NCBI RefSeq assembly: GCF_000829695.1
Contig: NZ_BBNN01000032.1
Span: 62,001 to 126,000, forward strand
Direction: 5' to 3'
Source: Streptomyces sp. NBRC 110035
Lineage (GTDB): Bacteria; Actinomycetota; Actinomycetes; Streptomycetales; Streptomycetaceae
Length of the DNA: 64,000 nucleotides
In this document: positions 50,377 to 58,608 of the stretch, in pieces
Position numbering within the stretch: the stretch's first letter is position 1
Layout of the letters: every line of letters begins with the position of its first letter
The notes under the pieces: model-generated
Told to the model about the DNA's origin: nothing
The model's input: the letters and a program-made list of their open reading frames with translations, nothing else
Databases searched by the model: none
Position numbers and translations under genes: made by a program

Positions 50377-50696
50377 ACACCCCAGGAACGATCGACCGCC
50401 CCCTCACGCACGACCCCCAGAAGCAGGCCCCGATGATGCCGACCGCAGACGAGCCCGCAGGCTCCGCGACCGAAGACTTCACCACCCGTGGCGCGAACGA
50501 CTCGCGTCAGAACAGGACCCGAGAGATGCAACTCATTCCAGAAGCCCTGGCCCGTGCACATATGCACGAGCGCCTGCGAGAGGCCGAGCGGGAACGCCGG
50601 GTCGCGCACCTGGTGACCGCTCGCCGGATGCAGCGCCGCGCCGAGCGTGCCTCCCGGCGCGCCCGCCGCGCGCTCGCCATGGCCGTCATGCAGTAG
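50373..50696 (+). CDS. Small basic protein coupled to wblC
   Basis: A 107-codon ORF whose ATG overlaps the wblC stop (ATGA). The first 50 residues look unstructured. From MQLIPEALARAHMHERLREAERERR (ATG 50526) to the end it is a highly basic, Arg/Ala-rich helical segment (ARRMQRRAERASRRARRALAMAVMQ) with good coding bias, so the real product may start at 50526. The function is unknown. It would be induced together with wblC. Confidence 0.6.
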   Translation: MNTPGTIDRPLTHDPQKQAPMMPTADEPAGSATEDFTTRGANDSRQNRTREMQLIPEALARAHMHERLREAERERRVAHLVTARRMQRRAERASRRARRALAMAVMQ

Positions 50697-50761
50697 CCGA
50701 TCCGACCGATCCGACGATCCGATCCAACGGATCAAGGTGATCCAGCCCGTCGTGGCCCTTC

Positions 50762-50802
50762 CCTCGGGGGCCGGTCCGTGCCGAACGGACCGGCCCCCGA
50801 GG
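50762..50802. terminator. Perfect 18-bp stem between wblC operon and ABC1 kinase gene
   Basis: CCTCGGGGGCCGGTCCGT pairs with its inverted copy over a 5-nt loop; serves convergent transcripts. Confidence 0.75.
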
Positions 50803-50912
50803 CACGTTGCGCCGAGCACATGGTGCGGGTGCGGGCTGTCCGGTGCGGCGTGGCCGTCGGCCGGGTGACGCGCCACTCCGGTGTCGGTGGCGGCAGGCGC
50901 GGTCCGCGTTTC

Positions 50913-52568
50913 TCACCCCTGCGTCGCCGACGCCTCCTCCACCGGCTCGCCCACCTCGTCCTCGGCGGCCGCGTCCGAAGGCTTGGCCTTCGTGGTCTTC
51001 CCCTTCTTGTCCTTCCTCGCCGCGGGCTTCCGTTGCGCGAGCTTCTGCTTCGCCGGCTTCTGCTTCGCGGTCCTCCGGCCGGCAGGCTTCTCCTCCGGGG
51101 GCTCCTTCGGCAGGGCCTCGTCCACCGCTTGCCTCGGCAGCAGTTCCCCTGCTTCCTCCGCTTCCCCTGCTTCCTTCGGTCCCGCTGCCTCCGGATCCGT
51201 TTCTTCCGCATCCGCTGCTTGCGCTTCGTCCCTCTCCTCCGGGGCGAACCCCGGCAGCCACTCCCGCAGTTCGTCGCGCAGCCGTACCGTCCCGCCCAGC
51301 TGGCACAGCACGCCGATCGTGCTCAGGGTCACCCGGTGGATCAGCAGATACGCCGGGGGAAGGTTGAGCTGCTTGGCCAGCTGGTATGCGGGGGAACGGG
51401 GGTCGCCGACGCGGGCTGCCTGACCGCGCATCCAGCCCCGGGTGAACGTGAACTCCTCGACCTGCGCCGGTTCGATGATCGGCAGGAGGTACTCGAGGAC
51501 CGCGTCGGGATCCAGTTCGACGGTCTCCCTGATGAATCCCTCCGCGCACAGCATCTCGTGGACGGCCTCCGCCTCGCCGTCCAGCGTCATCCGCAGAGCC
51601 GCGCCGATGGGGGCCGGCAGCCCGCCCGGCAGCCGGTCGACCGTGCCGAAGTCCAGTACACCCAGACGCCAGTCGTCCTCGCCGTCCGGGCCGCCGGGCA
51701 GCAGACGGAAGTTGCCCGGATGCGGGTCGGCGTGCAGCAGTCCGGTGCGGGCCGGCCCGGAGAACAGGAAACGGGCGAGGAGCTGGCCGGCCCGGTCGCG
51801 CTGTTCCTCCGTGCCGTCCGAGATGATCTCCGAGAGCGGGACGCCGTCCATCCACTCGGTGACCAGCACCTGCTCGCACTGGTGGACCACCGCCGGTACG
51901 AAGACATCGGGGTCGTCCGCGAACTCCTCGGCGTGGGCCCGCTGGGCCTGGGCCTCCAGCCCGTAGTCCAGCTCCTCCGCGACCCGGTTCTTCAGCTCCG
52001 TGATCAGTGGCTTGACATCCATACCGGGGACCAGAGGCCCCAGCAGCCGGGCGAACCGGCTCAACTGGTTCAGGTCGGACAGCAAGGCCTCCCCGGCGCC
52101 CGGGTACTGCACCTTGACCGCCACCTCACGGCCGTCGTGCCACACCCCACGGTGCACCTGACCGATCGAGGCCGCGGCGGACGGCTTGTCCTCGAACTCC
52201 AGGAACAGGTCGGGCCAGTCCTCGCCGAGCCGCTCCTCCAGCACCGCGTGCACGGTCCGGGTCGGCATCGGTGGGGCGGCCTCCTGGAGTTTCGTCAGCG
52301 CCGCGCGGTAGGGCCCGGCGACCTCCTCGGGCAGGGCGGACTCGAAGACCGACAGGGCCTGGCCGAACTTCATCGCACCGCCCTTGAGCTCGCCGAGCAC
52401 CTTGAACAGCTGCTCCGCGGTGCGCTGCTGCACCTCGCGGCCGACGAGCTCCGCGGACTCGCCCACGATCCGCTTGCCGAGCCCCCAGGTCGCCCGCCCG
52501 GCGAAGCCGAGCGGGAGCGCGGCCAGCTTGGCAGTCCGGGTGACCGCCTTCCGGGGAAGATCAGACAT
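50913..52568 (-). CDS. ABC1/UbiB-family atypical kinase
   Basis: A 551-aa protein with the ABC1/UbiB signatures: KFGQ (KxGQ motif) in the N-terminal helices, AAASIGQVH in place of the P-loop, VAVKVQYPG, EELDYGLEA, LLHADPHPGNF and LDFGTV. UbiB-type proteins are ATPases linked to quinone or lipid handling. Streptomyces use menaquinone, so the role is uncertain. A Lys/Ala-rich tail (about 480-551, KQKPAKQKLAQRK) is probably disordered. ATG 52568 has GGAGG 5 nt upstream and overlaps the ThiF-like gene by 8 nt. It is the Rv3197 equivalent next to whiB7. Confidence 0.9.
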   Translation of the reverse strand: MSDLPRKAVTRTAKLAALPLGFAGRATWGLGKRIVGESAELVGREVQQRTAEQLFKVLGELKGGAMKFGQALSVFESALPEEVAGPYRAALTKLQEAAPPMPTRTVHAVLEERLGEDWPDLFLEFEDKPSAAASIGQVHRGVWHDGREVAVKVQYPGAGEALLSDLNQLSRFARLLGPLVPGMDVKPLITELKNRVAEELDYGLEAQAQRAHAEEFADDPDVFVPAVVHQCEQVLVTEWMDGVPLSEIISDGTEEQRDRAGQLLARFLFSGPARTGLLHADPHPGNFRLLPGGPDGEDDWRLGVLDFGTVDRLPGGLPAPIGAALRMTLDGEAEAVHEMLCAEGFIRETVELDPDAVLEYLLPIIEPAQVEEFTFTRGWMRGQAARVGDPRSPAYQLAKQLNLPPAYLLIHRVTLSTIGVLCQLGGTVRLRDELREWLPGFAPEERDEAQAADAEETDPEAAGPKEAGEAEEAGELLPRQAVDEALPKEPPEEKPAGRRTAKQKPAKQKLAQRKPAARKDKKGKTTKAKPSDAAAEDEVGEPVEEASATQG

Positions 52569-53790
52569 GAGCCCTCCAAGTCATTGCCGGCCGCTCCGCG
52601 TCCGCCTGACGGCACACCTTCTTCGACGGCCCGTGCATGGCCATTGTCCCGTGCCTCCGGCCGTGCTCGGAGGTGTGGTGCTCCGACTCCGTTCTCGCCG
52701 TCTCCTGGTCCGCCGCTCCGCACGGACAGCCGGGATGGCTCCCGACCGGCCGCGCATGCCAGTGCAGACCCGGGAGGGAAGCCTCCCAGCGGGCACCGGC
52801 GCTGGACGGAACATGGCCGTCCAGGAAGGCGAGCGCATGGGCGCCGGCGAGTCCGGCCACGGTCGCGGCCAGGAGCAGATCACAGGCTCCCACCCGGCGC
52901 TGCTGCCCGGAACGCCATTGGGCGACCATACGCGGCCACGTCGGATCCCGGTCGGTCCTGTCCTGCTGGAGACAGCCCGCGCACCCTGTCTCACCAGGCA
53001 GGACGAACGGACCGACGACACCGGTCGCCTCCACCACGCCGGCGTAGAGATGGGGTGTTCCCGAGGCCGTCAGGGCCTCGGCCCCCGCCGGGTCCGGAGT
53101 GTGCACGGCGACGTCGTCCCGCGGGGCGAAGATCACCAGGGAGAACCCGGGGGTGCCTTCCTCGGGCGGGGACTGAGCGGTCCGGCGCGGCGGCCGGTCC
53201 GGCGCGGCCCGGCGCACGGCACGGCGGGCCGCCTCGTCCCTGCGGTCGCCGACGGCTTCCGGGGGCAGTCCGCCCGGCGCGACGTCCCAGGTCTCGACCC
53301 GGCCGATGTCGCGCACGTCGACCTCACCCACGCCGGCTCCGGACAGCAGCGCCGCCAGCATCGAGCCCACCCGGCCCGCGCCCCTCACCTGCACCCGCGC
53401 TCCGCTCCGCGCCGCGAGCCGTCCGAGCGCGTCGCCGGGCGCGGAGGTGGTCAGGGTCAGCGAGGCCAGGTCGGGGCGCAGCCGGTCGAGGACCTCCCGC
53501 TTCTCGCGCAGTGCGTCGGCGGCCGGGCCGCCGCCCCGGGAGTCGTCGAGGAGCCCGGCCCGGGACAGCCGGACCACGAGCCGGTCGACATGGCCGTCGG
53601 GCAGATCCATCCGCCGGCCCTCCTCGCGCAGACGATCGAGCCCGCGGGTGCCGTTGAGCAGGTCGAGGAAGCTGCCCGTGGCCGTGTCCATCGGCCCCAG
53701 GGTCAACGCGTGCGCGGGTGTCATCCCGAACTGCACGGTGTTGAGGTCGCGCCAGCCGCGCCGGAGCGCCGGCTTCACCATCGGATGCAT
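52561..53790 (-). CDS. ThiF/E1-like domain protein, unknown role
   Basis: A 409-aa protein. The N-terminal part (about 1-110, WRDLNTVQFGMTPAHALTLGPMD) resembles leader-peptide-recognition or partner domains found in RiPP-type ThiF proteins. The Rossmann segment VRGAGRVGSMLAALLSGAGVG (about 130-150) is E1-like. CAGC and a late CPC pair could form the structural zinc site. No rhodanese domain is fused. It is co-translated with the ABC1 kinase. Whether it adenylates a peptide is unknown; the arrangement parallels Rv3196-Rv3197. ATG 53790 has a G-rich ribosome site and a 10-bp tandem repeat just upstream. Confidence 0.75.
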   Translation of the reverse strand: MHPMVKPALRRGWRDLNTVQFGMTPAHALTLGPMDTATGSFLDLLNGTRGLDRLREEGRRMDLPDGHVDRLVVRLSRAGLLDDSRGGGPAADALREKREVLDRLRPDLASLTLTTSAPGDALGRLAARSGARVQVRGAGRVGSMLAALLSGAGVGEVDVRDIGRVETWDVAPGGLPPEAVGDRRDEAARRAVRRAAPDRPPRRTAQSPPEEGTPGFSLVIFAPRDDVAVHTPDPAGAEALTASGTPHLYAGVVEATGVVGPFVLPGETGCAGCLQQDRTDRDPTWPRMVAQWRSGQQRRVGACDLLLAATVAGLAGAHALAFLDGHVPSSAGARWEASLPGLHWHARPVGSHPGCPCGAADQETARTESEHHTSEHGRRHGTMAMHGPSKKVCRQADAERPAMTWRAHV

Positions 53791-53800
53791 GTCAGGTCCC

Positions 53801-53840
53801 CCGTGTGTCCCCGTGTGTCCCTGTGTGTCTTCGTGTGTCC
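53801..53840. repeat. Four tandem 10-bp units upstream of the ThiF-like gene
   Basis: CCGTGTGTCC, CCGTGTGTCC, CTGTGTGTCT, TCGTGTGTCC in register, 10 bp before the ATG on the minus strand and touching the ribosome-binding region. Confidence 0.7.
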
Positions 53841-54025
53841 TGAACGGCAGCCGTCGTACCGACGGCTGCTCGCGGGCCGGTCGACGACTGCCAGCATGCC
53901 CGGATGTGAAGCGCCTTGCGGAAAGTTTTCCACAGGAAAGGTGATTGATCGTATAAATCCGTCGCATGGTGGGGGGATCGGGTACCGAAGCGTCCCGGAG
54001 CCGGGACTTCCCCGTGTGCAGCGGG

Positions 54026-54031
54026 TAACGT
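54026..54031 (+). promoter_or_regulatory. Candidate -10 (TAACGT) for leaderless metallopeptidase mRNA
   Basis: TAACGT, 6 nt, then GTG 54038. Confidence 0.45.
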
Positions 54032-54037
54032 CGGGGC

Positions 54038-54634
54038 GTGCCCGCCGACCCACCGCACAGCGCCGCAGATCCACAGCGCAGCACGACGAGCCAGCCGGCG
54101 AGCGGCTCACGGGCGAACGCGATCGAGGTCCGCAGGAGCGCCCGCCGGCGCAGAACGGTTTCCGCGTACCGCGAGGGCGATCGCACCGTGGTGCTCATCC
54201 CCGCCCGGATGTCCGAGGCGGAGGAGCAGCGCTGGGTGAACGTCATGCTCGACAAGCTGGCGGCCCAGGAGAGCAGGAGGGCGTTCGGCGACACCGAACT
54301 GGCCGAGCGCGCAGAGCGGCTGTCGGCCCAGTACTTCGACGGGCGGGCCCGGCCCCGCTCCGTACGCTGGGTGACCAACCAGAACACGCGCTGGGGTTCG
54401 TGTACGCCCTCCGAGGGCAGCATCCGCCTGTCGCACCGGCTGCAGGGCATGCCCGAGTACGTCGTCGACTACGTCCTCTGCCACGAACTGGCTCACCTGC
54501 TCGTGCCCGGGCACGGGCCCGGCTTCTGGCGCCTGCTGGAGGCGTATCCGAAGACGGAGCGGGCCCGGGGCTACCTTGAAGGAGTGGTCGCCGCCGCGCG
54601 GTCGCCCCACCCGCCGGAGGTCCGCGACGAGTGA
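54038..54634 (+). CDS. YgjP-like (DUF45) zinc metallopeptidase
   Basis: A 198-aa protein with the YgjP signature: IEVRRSARRRRTVSAYREGDRTVVLIPA at the N-terminus, RWVTNQNTRWGSC (about 115-127), then VVDYVLCHELAHLLVPGHGPGFW with the HELAH zinc motif (about 151-155). YgjP-like proteins are cytosolic predicted metallopeptidases related to SprT and WLM domains, often linked to DNA-repair genes. GTG 54038 is likely leaderless. It is divergent from the ThiF-like/ABC1 operon. Confidence 0.88.
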   Translation: MPADPPHSAADPQRSTTSQPASGSRANAIEVRRSARRRRTVSAYREGDRTVVLIPARMSEAEEQRWVNVMLDKLAAQESRRAFGDTELAERAERLSAQYFDGRARPRSVRWVTNQNTRWGSCTPSEGSIRLSHRLQGMPEYVVDYVLCHELAHLLVPGHGPGFWRLLEAYPKTERARGYLEGVVAAARSPHPPEVRDE

Positions 54635-54771
54635 GCGTCGCCCGAGGTGAGCGCCCCGCAGGGGGCAGCCGCGCGTTGTGTACCGGGTCTGTACCGACTT
54701 CATCGGATGTCCGGGTTTGCGGTTAGCCTGGCGCGACGCACTCACATTCGGGATGGGGGACGGTCGTACGC

Positions 54772-56511
54772 ATGGCCAGGGAATTCCAACGCGGCCACAA
54801 GGCCAGGATCAGTGACCTCACCGCGGGCACGGATCTGTACGTAGGCGTGCAGATCTCCGGCCCCGGGCTCACCTTCGACATCAGCTGCTTCGGTCTCGAC
54901 GGCGACGAACGGCTTTCGGACGACCGGTACTTCATTTTCTTCAACCAGCCGAAGTCCCCCGAGGAGTCCCTTCAGCTGCTGGGCCCCCAGGCGGGTGACA
55001 CGGAGTCCTTCCGAGTGACGCTGGACGCGATCCCGCAGCAGATCAAGAAGCTGTCCTTCACGGCGACGCTCGACGGCGCCGGACAGATGTCCCAGATCGG
55101 TCCCGGATACATCCGCATCGTCGCGGGCGGCGGGGAAGTGGCCCGCTATCCCTTCAACGGCTCGGAGTTCTCCACCGAGCGCGCGGTGATGCTGGGTGAC
55201 TTCTACTTCAAGGACGTGTGGCGGTTCGCCGCCGTCGGCCAGGGATTCGACGGCGGGCTCGACGCGCTGCTGAAGAACTTCGGCGGCGAGGTGGCCGAGG
55301 AGGAGCCCGCCGCTCCGCAGCAGCCGCAGGCCGGTGGTGCCGTCCCCGGCTTCGCCCCGCCCGCGTTCGGGGTTCCCGGCAACCCCGCACCCGCACCCGC
55401 GCCGCCTCCCGCACCCGCACCGGCTCCCGCGCCTCAGCCTGCCGCGCAGGGGTTCGCCCCTCCCCCCGGCGCCACCCCGCCGCCCCCCGCGCCGTCGGTG
55501 CACGCCGCGCAGACGATCGTCGCGCCCTTGCACACTCCGCCCGGCGGTTCCCCCGTGCCGCCACCGGCTCCGGCGCCCGCCTTCGGCCAGCCCGCACCGA
55601 GCGCCCCGCCGCCCCCGGGCTACGGTGTGCAGCCGCACGCACCGCACGCACCGCACGCACCGCACGCACCGCACGCACCGCACGCACCGCACGCACCGCA
55701 GGCCCCCGCTCCGCCGCCGGGCCACGGTCGGCCGACACCCCCGCCGGGCTACGGCCAGCAGCCGCCCGGACAGATGCCGCCGGGGCAGGTACCGGGTCAG
55801 CAGGCCCCCTACGGGGCACCGCAGGGCGCGCCCCAGGGAGTGCCGCAGAGCCCGGGTGTGCTCGGCGCGCTCCAGATGTTCAAGGAGACGCCCACCGGAC
55901 AGCGCTGGACCGCTCAGAACCCGAAACTGGTCCGTGCCGACCTCGGCACGGACGGACAGCCGGTGCTGGCCCGCCAGGGCAGCATGGTGCTCTACCAGGG
56001 CAAGGTCGACTTCAGTTACAAGGGCGCCGGGTTCAGTGGCCGTGTCGTCGGCAACGCGACCGGCCAGGAGATGCAGCTGATGCGCTGCACGGGCCAGGGC
56101 CAGGTGTTCTTCGCCGAGGACGCCACGATGCTGCACCCGATCGAGCTCCAGGGCGACGCCGTGTGCGTCTCCGCCGAGAACGTCCTCGCCTTCGACGAGA
56201 GCCTCCAGTACGAGGTCCGCCGCATCGAGGGACACGGCATCCCCGGCGGCGCACTGTTCACGATGCAGTTCCAGGGGACCGGCACCCTTGTGGTCAAGAC
56301 GCACGGTGTGCCCGTGGTCCTGCCGGTCACGCCCACCACCTTCGCCGACGCCAACGCCGTGGTCGCCTGGTCGGCCGCCTCCCAGGTGATCGTCTCCAGC
56401 CAGGTGCGGATGCGCCGCAACTCCTACCCCGGCGACACCGGGGAGAGCGTCAACCTCCAGTTCCGTGGCGCGCCCGGCAACTTCATCGTCGTCCAGCCGT
56501 ACGAGATCTGA
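54772..56511 (+). CDS. TerD-AIM24 fusion protein
   Basis: A 579-aa two-domain protein. Residues 1-185 are a TerD domain (LYVGVQISGPGLTFDISCFGLDGDERL, the calcium-binding type, and a final FKDVWRFAAVGQGFDGGLDALLKNFGG). A Pro/Ala-rich linker follows (about 190-360) with seven PHA triplets. Residues 365-579 are an AIM24-type beta-solenoid (VLARQGSMVLYQGKVDF...FIVVQPYEI). TerD proteins bind Ca2+ and belong to tellurite/stress systems; bacterial AIM24 proteins are little studied. ATG 54772 is used. The next two genes encode stand-alone AIM24 domains, so the three products may assemble together. Confidence 0.9.
   Translation: MAREFQRGHKARISDLTAGTDLYVGVQISGPGLTFDISCFGLDGDERLSDDRYFIFFNQPKSPEESLQLLGPQAGDTESFRVTLDAIPQQIKKLSFTATLDGAGQMSQIGPGYIRIVAGGGEVARYPFNGSEFSTERAVMLGDFYFKDVWRFAAVGQGFDGGLDALLKNFGGEVAEEEPAAPQQPQAGGAVPGFAPPAFGVPGNPAPAPAPPPAPAPAPAPQPAAQGFAPPPGATPPPPAPSVHAAQTIVAPLHTPPGGSPVPPPAPAPAFGQPAPSAPPPPGYGVQPHAPHAPHAPHAPHAPHAPHAPQAPAPPPGHGRPTPPPGYGQQPPGQMPPGQVPGQQAPYGAPQGAPQGVPQSPGVLGALQMFKETPTGQRWTAQNPKLVRADLGTDGQPVLARQGSMVLYQGKVDFSYKGAGFSGRVVGNATGQEMQLMRCTGQGQVFFAEDATMLHPIELQGDAVCVSAENVLAFDESLQYEVRRIEGHGIPGGALFTMQFQGTGTLVVKTHGVPVVLPVTPTTFADANAVVAWSAASQVIVSSQVRMRRNSYPGDTGESVNLQFRGAPGNFIVVQPYEI
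55633..55695 (+). repeat. Seven tandem 9-bp units encoding Pro-His-Ala
   Basis: CCGCACGCA repeated seven times in frame within the TerD-AIM24 linker, followed by one diverged unit. Perfect copies suggest recent expansion. Confidence 0.85.
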
Positions 56512-56522
56512 GGGAGCCCGTC

Positions 56523-57203
56523 ATGAACCAGCCACTCGCGGGCTTCGCCCCCGCACCGGTCACCGCGCGCATGGAGAACCACGGCGACCACATGCTCAAG
56601 GTCGCCATGCAGACCGGGAACGACCTCCTCGCGCGCGTCGGGTCGATGATCGGCTACGAAGGGTTCATCCAGTACGAGCCCAACCCGCCGGCCGTGCGTC
56701 AGATCGCCCGGGACTGGGCCACCGGGGAGGGCGCCCCGCTGATGAAGTGCTCCGGCGACGGCCTGCTCTACCTCGCCGACTACGGCGCGGACGTCGTCGT
56801 GATCAATCTCAACGGCGAAGGCATCTCCGTCAACGCCACCAACCTGCTCGCCTTCGACGCCGGCCTGACGTGGGGCGTGGAGCGGGTGAAGGGCCTGGCG
56901 AAGTTCGCCGGACAGGGCCTGTGGAACACCAAGATCTCCGGGCAGGGCTGGGTCGCGCTGACCTCCCGGGGCAAGCCGATCGTCGTCGACTGCGGCGGCG
57001 GTGACGACGAGACGTACGTCGACCCGGACGCCCTGGTCGCCTGGTCCCCGAACCTCAAGGTGAAGGGCAAGCGCAGCTTCCGGGCACAGTCGCTGATCGG
57101 CCGCGGAAGCGGCGAGGCCTACCAGATGGCGTTCTCCGGTCAGGGCATCGTCGTCGTCCAGCCCAGTGAGGACAGCACCGACCGTCTCCGGGTCCGGGGC
57201 TGA
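56523..57203 (+). CDS. AIM24-family protein
   Basis: A 226-aa protein of the AIM24/TRAP-like family: MLKVAMQTGNDLLARVGSMIGYEG, GLLYLADYGADVVVINLNGEGISVN, and a C-terminal FSGQGIVVVQPSE typical of the fold. It is soluble. ATG 56523 is 11 nt after the TerD-AIM24 stop, with GAGGGAG upstream, so co-translation is expected. Its function is unknown; mitochondrial Aim24 affects inner-membrane organisation, but transfer of that role to bacteria is speculative. Confidence 0.88.
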   Translation: MNQPLAGFAPAPVTARMENHGDHMLKVAMQTGNDLLARVGSMIGYEGFIQYEPNPPAVRQIARDWATGEGAPLMKCSGDGLLYLADYGADVVVINLNGEGISVNATNLLAFDAGLTWGVERVKGLAKFAGQGLWNTKISGQGWVALTSRGKPIVVDCGGGDDETYVDPDALVAWSPNLKVKGKRSFRAQSLIGRGSGEAYQMAFSGQGIVVVQPSEDSTDRLRVRG

Positions 57204-57220
57204 GGGGGAGCAACCACACC

Positions 57221-57976
57221 ATGCAGAGCCCGCTTTTCGCCTTCAACGACCAGCAGACCCAGGAACGCTGGAGCCTGCAGAACAAGCAGATGCTCCGGGT
57301 CGCCCTGGGCGGCCACGACGACATCCTCGCCCGCAGGGGCAGCATGATCGCCTACCAGGGACTCGTCGAGTTCGACGCCGAGTACCAGAGCCGTGGCCAG
57401 GCGCACAGCCGTTCACGCACGGGCGAGGGGCTGGACCTGATGCGCTGCCACGGGCAGGGCACGGTCTACCTCGCCAACCTCGCCCAGCACATCCATGTCA
57501 TGGACGTGGACCATGAAGGGCTGACCGTCGACGGCAGCTATGTGCTCGCGATGGACTCCTCGCTGCATCAGGAGGTCATCGCCGTCGACAGCCTGTACGG
57601 CATCTCCGGCTCCGGGAAGTACCAGCTCAACATCACCGGTCAGGGCAAGGTCGCCCTGATGACCTCCGGCATGCCGCTGCTGATGCGGGTGACGCCGGAC
57701 ACGTACGTCAACTGCGACGCCGACGCGATCGTCGCCTGGTCCACGGGGCTGCGCGTACAGCTGCAGGCCCAGACGCACTCCTCCGGGGTGTGGCGGCGCC
57801 GTGGCAGCACCGGAGAGGGCTGGGAGCTCAGCTTCATGGGCAGCGGCTTCGTGCTCGTCCAGCCCAGTGAGCTGCTGCCGCCGCAGAACGCCCGGATCGG
57901 CTCCGGCATCGCCGCGCAGTACGGCATGGGACAGCAGGGTGCCCGCGGGCAGAACCAGGGCAATGTCTGGAGCTGA
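57221..57976 (+). CDS. AIM24-family protein, third gene of the set
   Basis: A 251-aa AIM24-family protein, paralogous to the preceding gene and to the C-terminal half of the fusion (ILARRGSMIAYQGLVEFDAEYQ, GTVYLANLAQHIHVMDVDHEGLTVDGSYVLAMD, WELSFMGSGFVLVQPSE). It has a short Gln/Gly-rich C-terminus. ATG 57221 has GAGGGGGAG upstream, 17 nt after the previous stop. Three AIM24 modules in a row imply duplication and perhaps a hetero-oligomer. Confidence 0.88.
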   Translation: MQSPLFAFNDQQTQERWSLQNKQMLRVALGGHDDILARRGSMIAYQGLVEFDAEYQSRGQAHSRSRTGEGLDLMRCHGQGTVYLANLAQHIHVMDVDHEGLTVDGSYVLAMDSSLHQEVIAVDSLYGISGSGKYQLNITGQGKVALMTSGMPLLMRVTPDTYVNCDADAIVAWSTGLRVQLQAQTHSSGVWRRRGSTGEGWELSFMGSGFVLVQPSELLPPQNARIGSGIAAQYGMGQQGARGQNQGNVWS

Positions 57977-57990
57977 CCGGCTTCCGGAGG

Positions 57991-58037
57991 CATACGGGTG
58001 CGGGGCGACCGCCAGGCGGTCGCCCCGCACCCGTATG
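57991..58037. terminator. 47-bp perfect palindrome, bidirectional terminator
   Basis: Two 23-bp arms (CATACGGGTGCGGGGCGACC... and its exact inverse) around a single base, between the AIM24 and Nudix genes. The centre allows only a tight loop or a cruciform. Confidence 0.75.
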
Positions 58038-58080
58038 CGTAGAACAATCGGGTGCCGGTCTGCCGGCGGCCATCCGCAGG

Positions 58081-58608
58081 TCAGACGCCCAGCCGCGTCC
58101 GGGTCGCTTCCAGCAGACGGACGACCGAGGCATCCGCCACCTCCGCCACCTCGTCGTAGGGGAACCAGCGCAGGTCGAGTGACTCGTCACTGATGGTGTG
58201 CGCGGCACCGGGAGCGGCCACGGCCGCATACTGGACGTCGAAGTGCCAGTGGCAGGGAGACGGGATCGCATGCCGGTCCAGGCGCACCGGCCCGCCCGCC
58301 AGGAGGGCCAGCCCCGCGATCCCCGACTCCTCGGTGGCCTCCCGCAGAGCCGCCGCGGTCAGCGACGGGTCGCCGGGCTCGCAGTGACCGCCCATCTGCA
58401 GCCACATCCGCAGTTTCCGGTGCAGGGTCAGCAGCACCCGGCCGCGCTCGGGGTCGACCACCAGGGCGCTGGCGGTGAGATGGCCCACGCGGCAGGACTT
58501 CCACATGCCGTCCGGGTGCGCGGCGAGGTGGTCCAGATAGCTCTGGCGCAGCTCCGGCTGGTCCTCGTACCCCTTGAGTGCGAGCACCGCGTCGTCGTAC
58601 AGACTCAC
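58081..58608 (-). CDS. Nudix hydrolase
   Basis: A 175-aa Nudix-fold protein. The box region GGHCEPGDPSLTAAALREATEESG fits Gx5Ex7REUxEExGU except that the first Glu is Asp; the REATEESG core is intact. Such proteins hydrolyse nucleoside diphosphates linked to another group; the substrate is not predictable. GTG 58608 overlaps the stop of the upstream zincin_2 gene (GTGA), so the two are co-translated. Confidence 0.88.
   Translation of the reverse strand: MSLYDDAVLALKGYEDQPELRQSYLDHLAAHPDGMWKSCRVGHLTASALVVDPERGRVLLTLHRKLRMWLQMGGHCEPGDPSLTAAALREATEESGIAGLALLAGGPVRLDRHAIPSPCHWHFDVQYAAVAAPGAAHTISDESLDLRWFPYDEVAEVADASVVRLLEATRTRLGV

Noticed and set aside
52561..53790. RiPP/TOMM biosynthetic cluster around the ThiF-like gene
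   Set aside because: No precursor peptide, YcaO or dehydrogenase gene is nearby; the neighbours are an ABC1 kinase and a YgjP peptidase in a conserved core locus.
53801..53840. CRISPR-like repeat at the ThiF-like gene
   Set aside because: Units are 10 bp and directly adjacent with no spacers.
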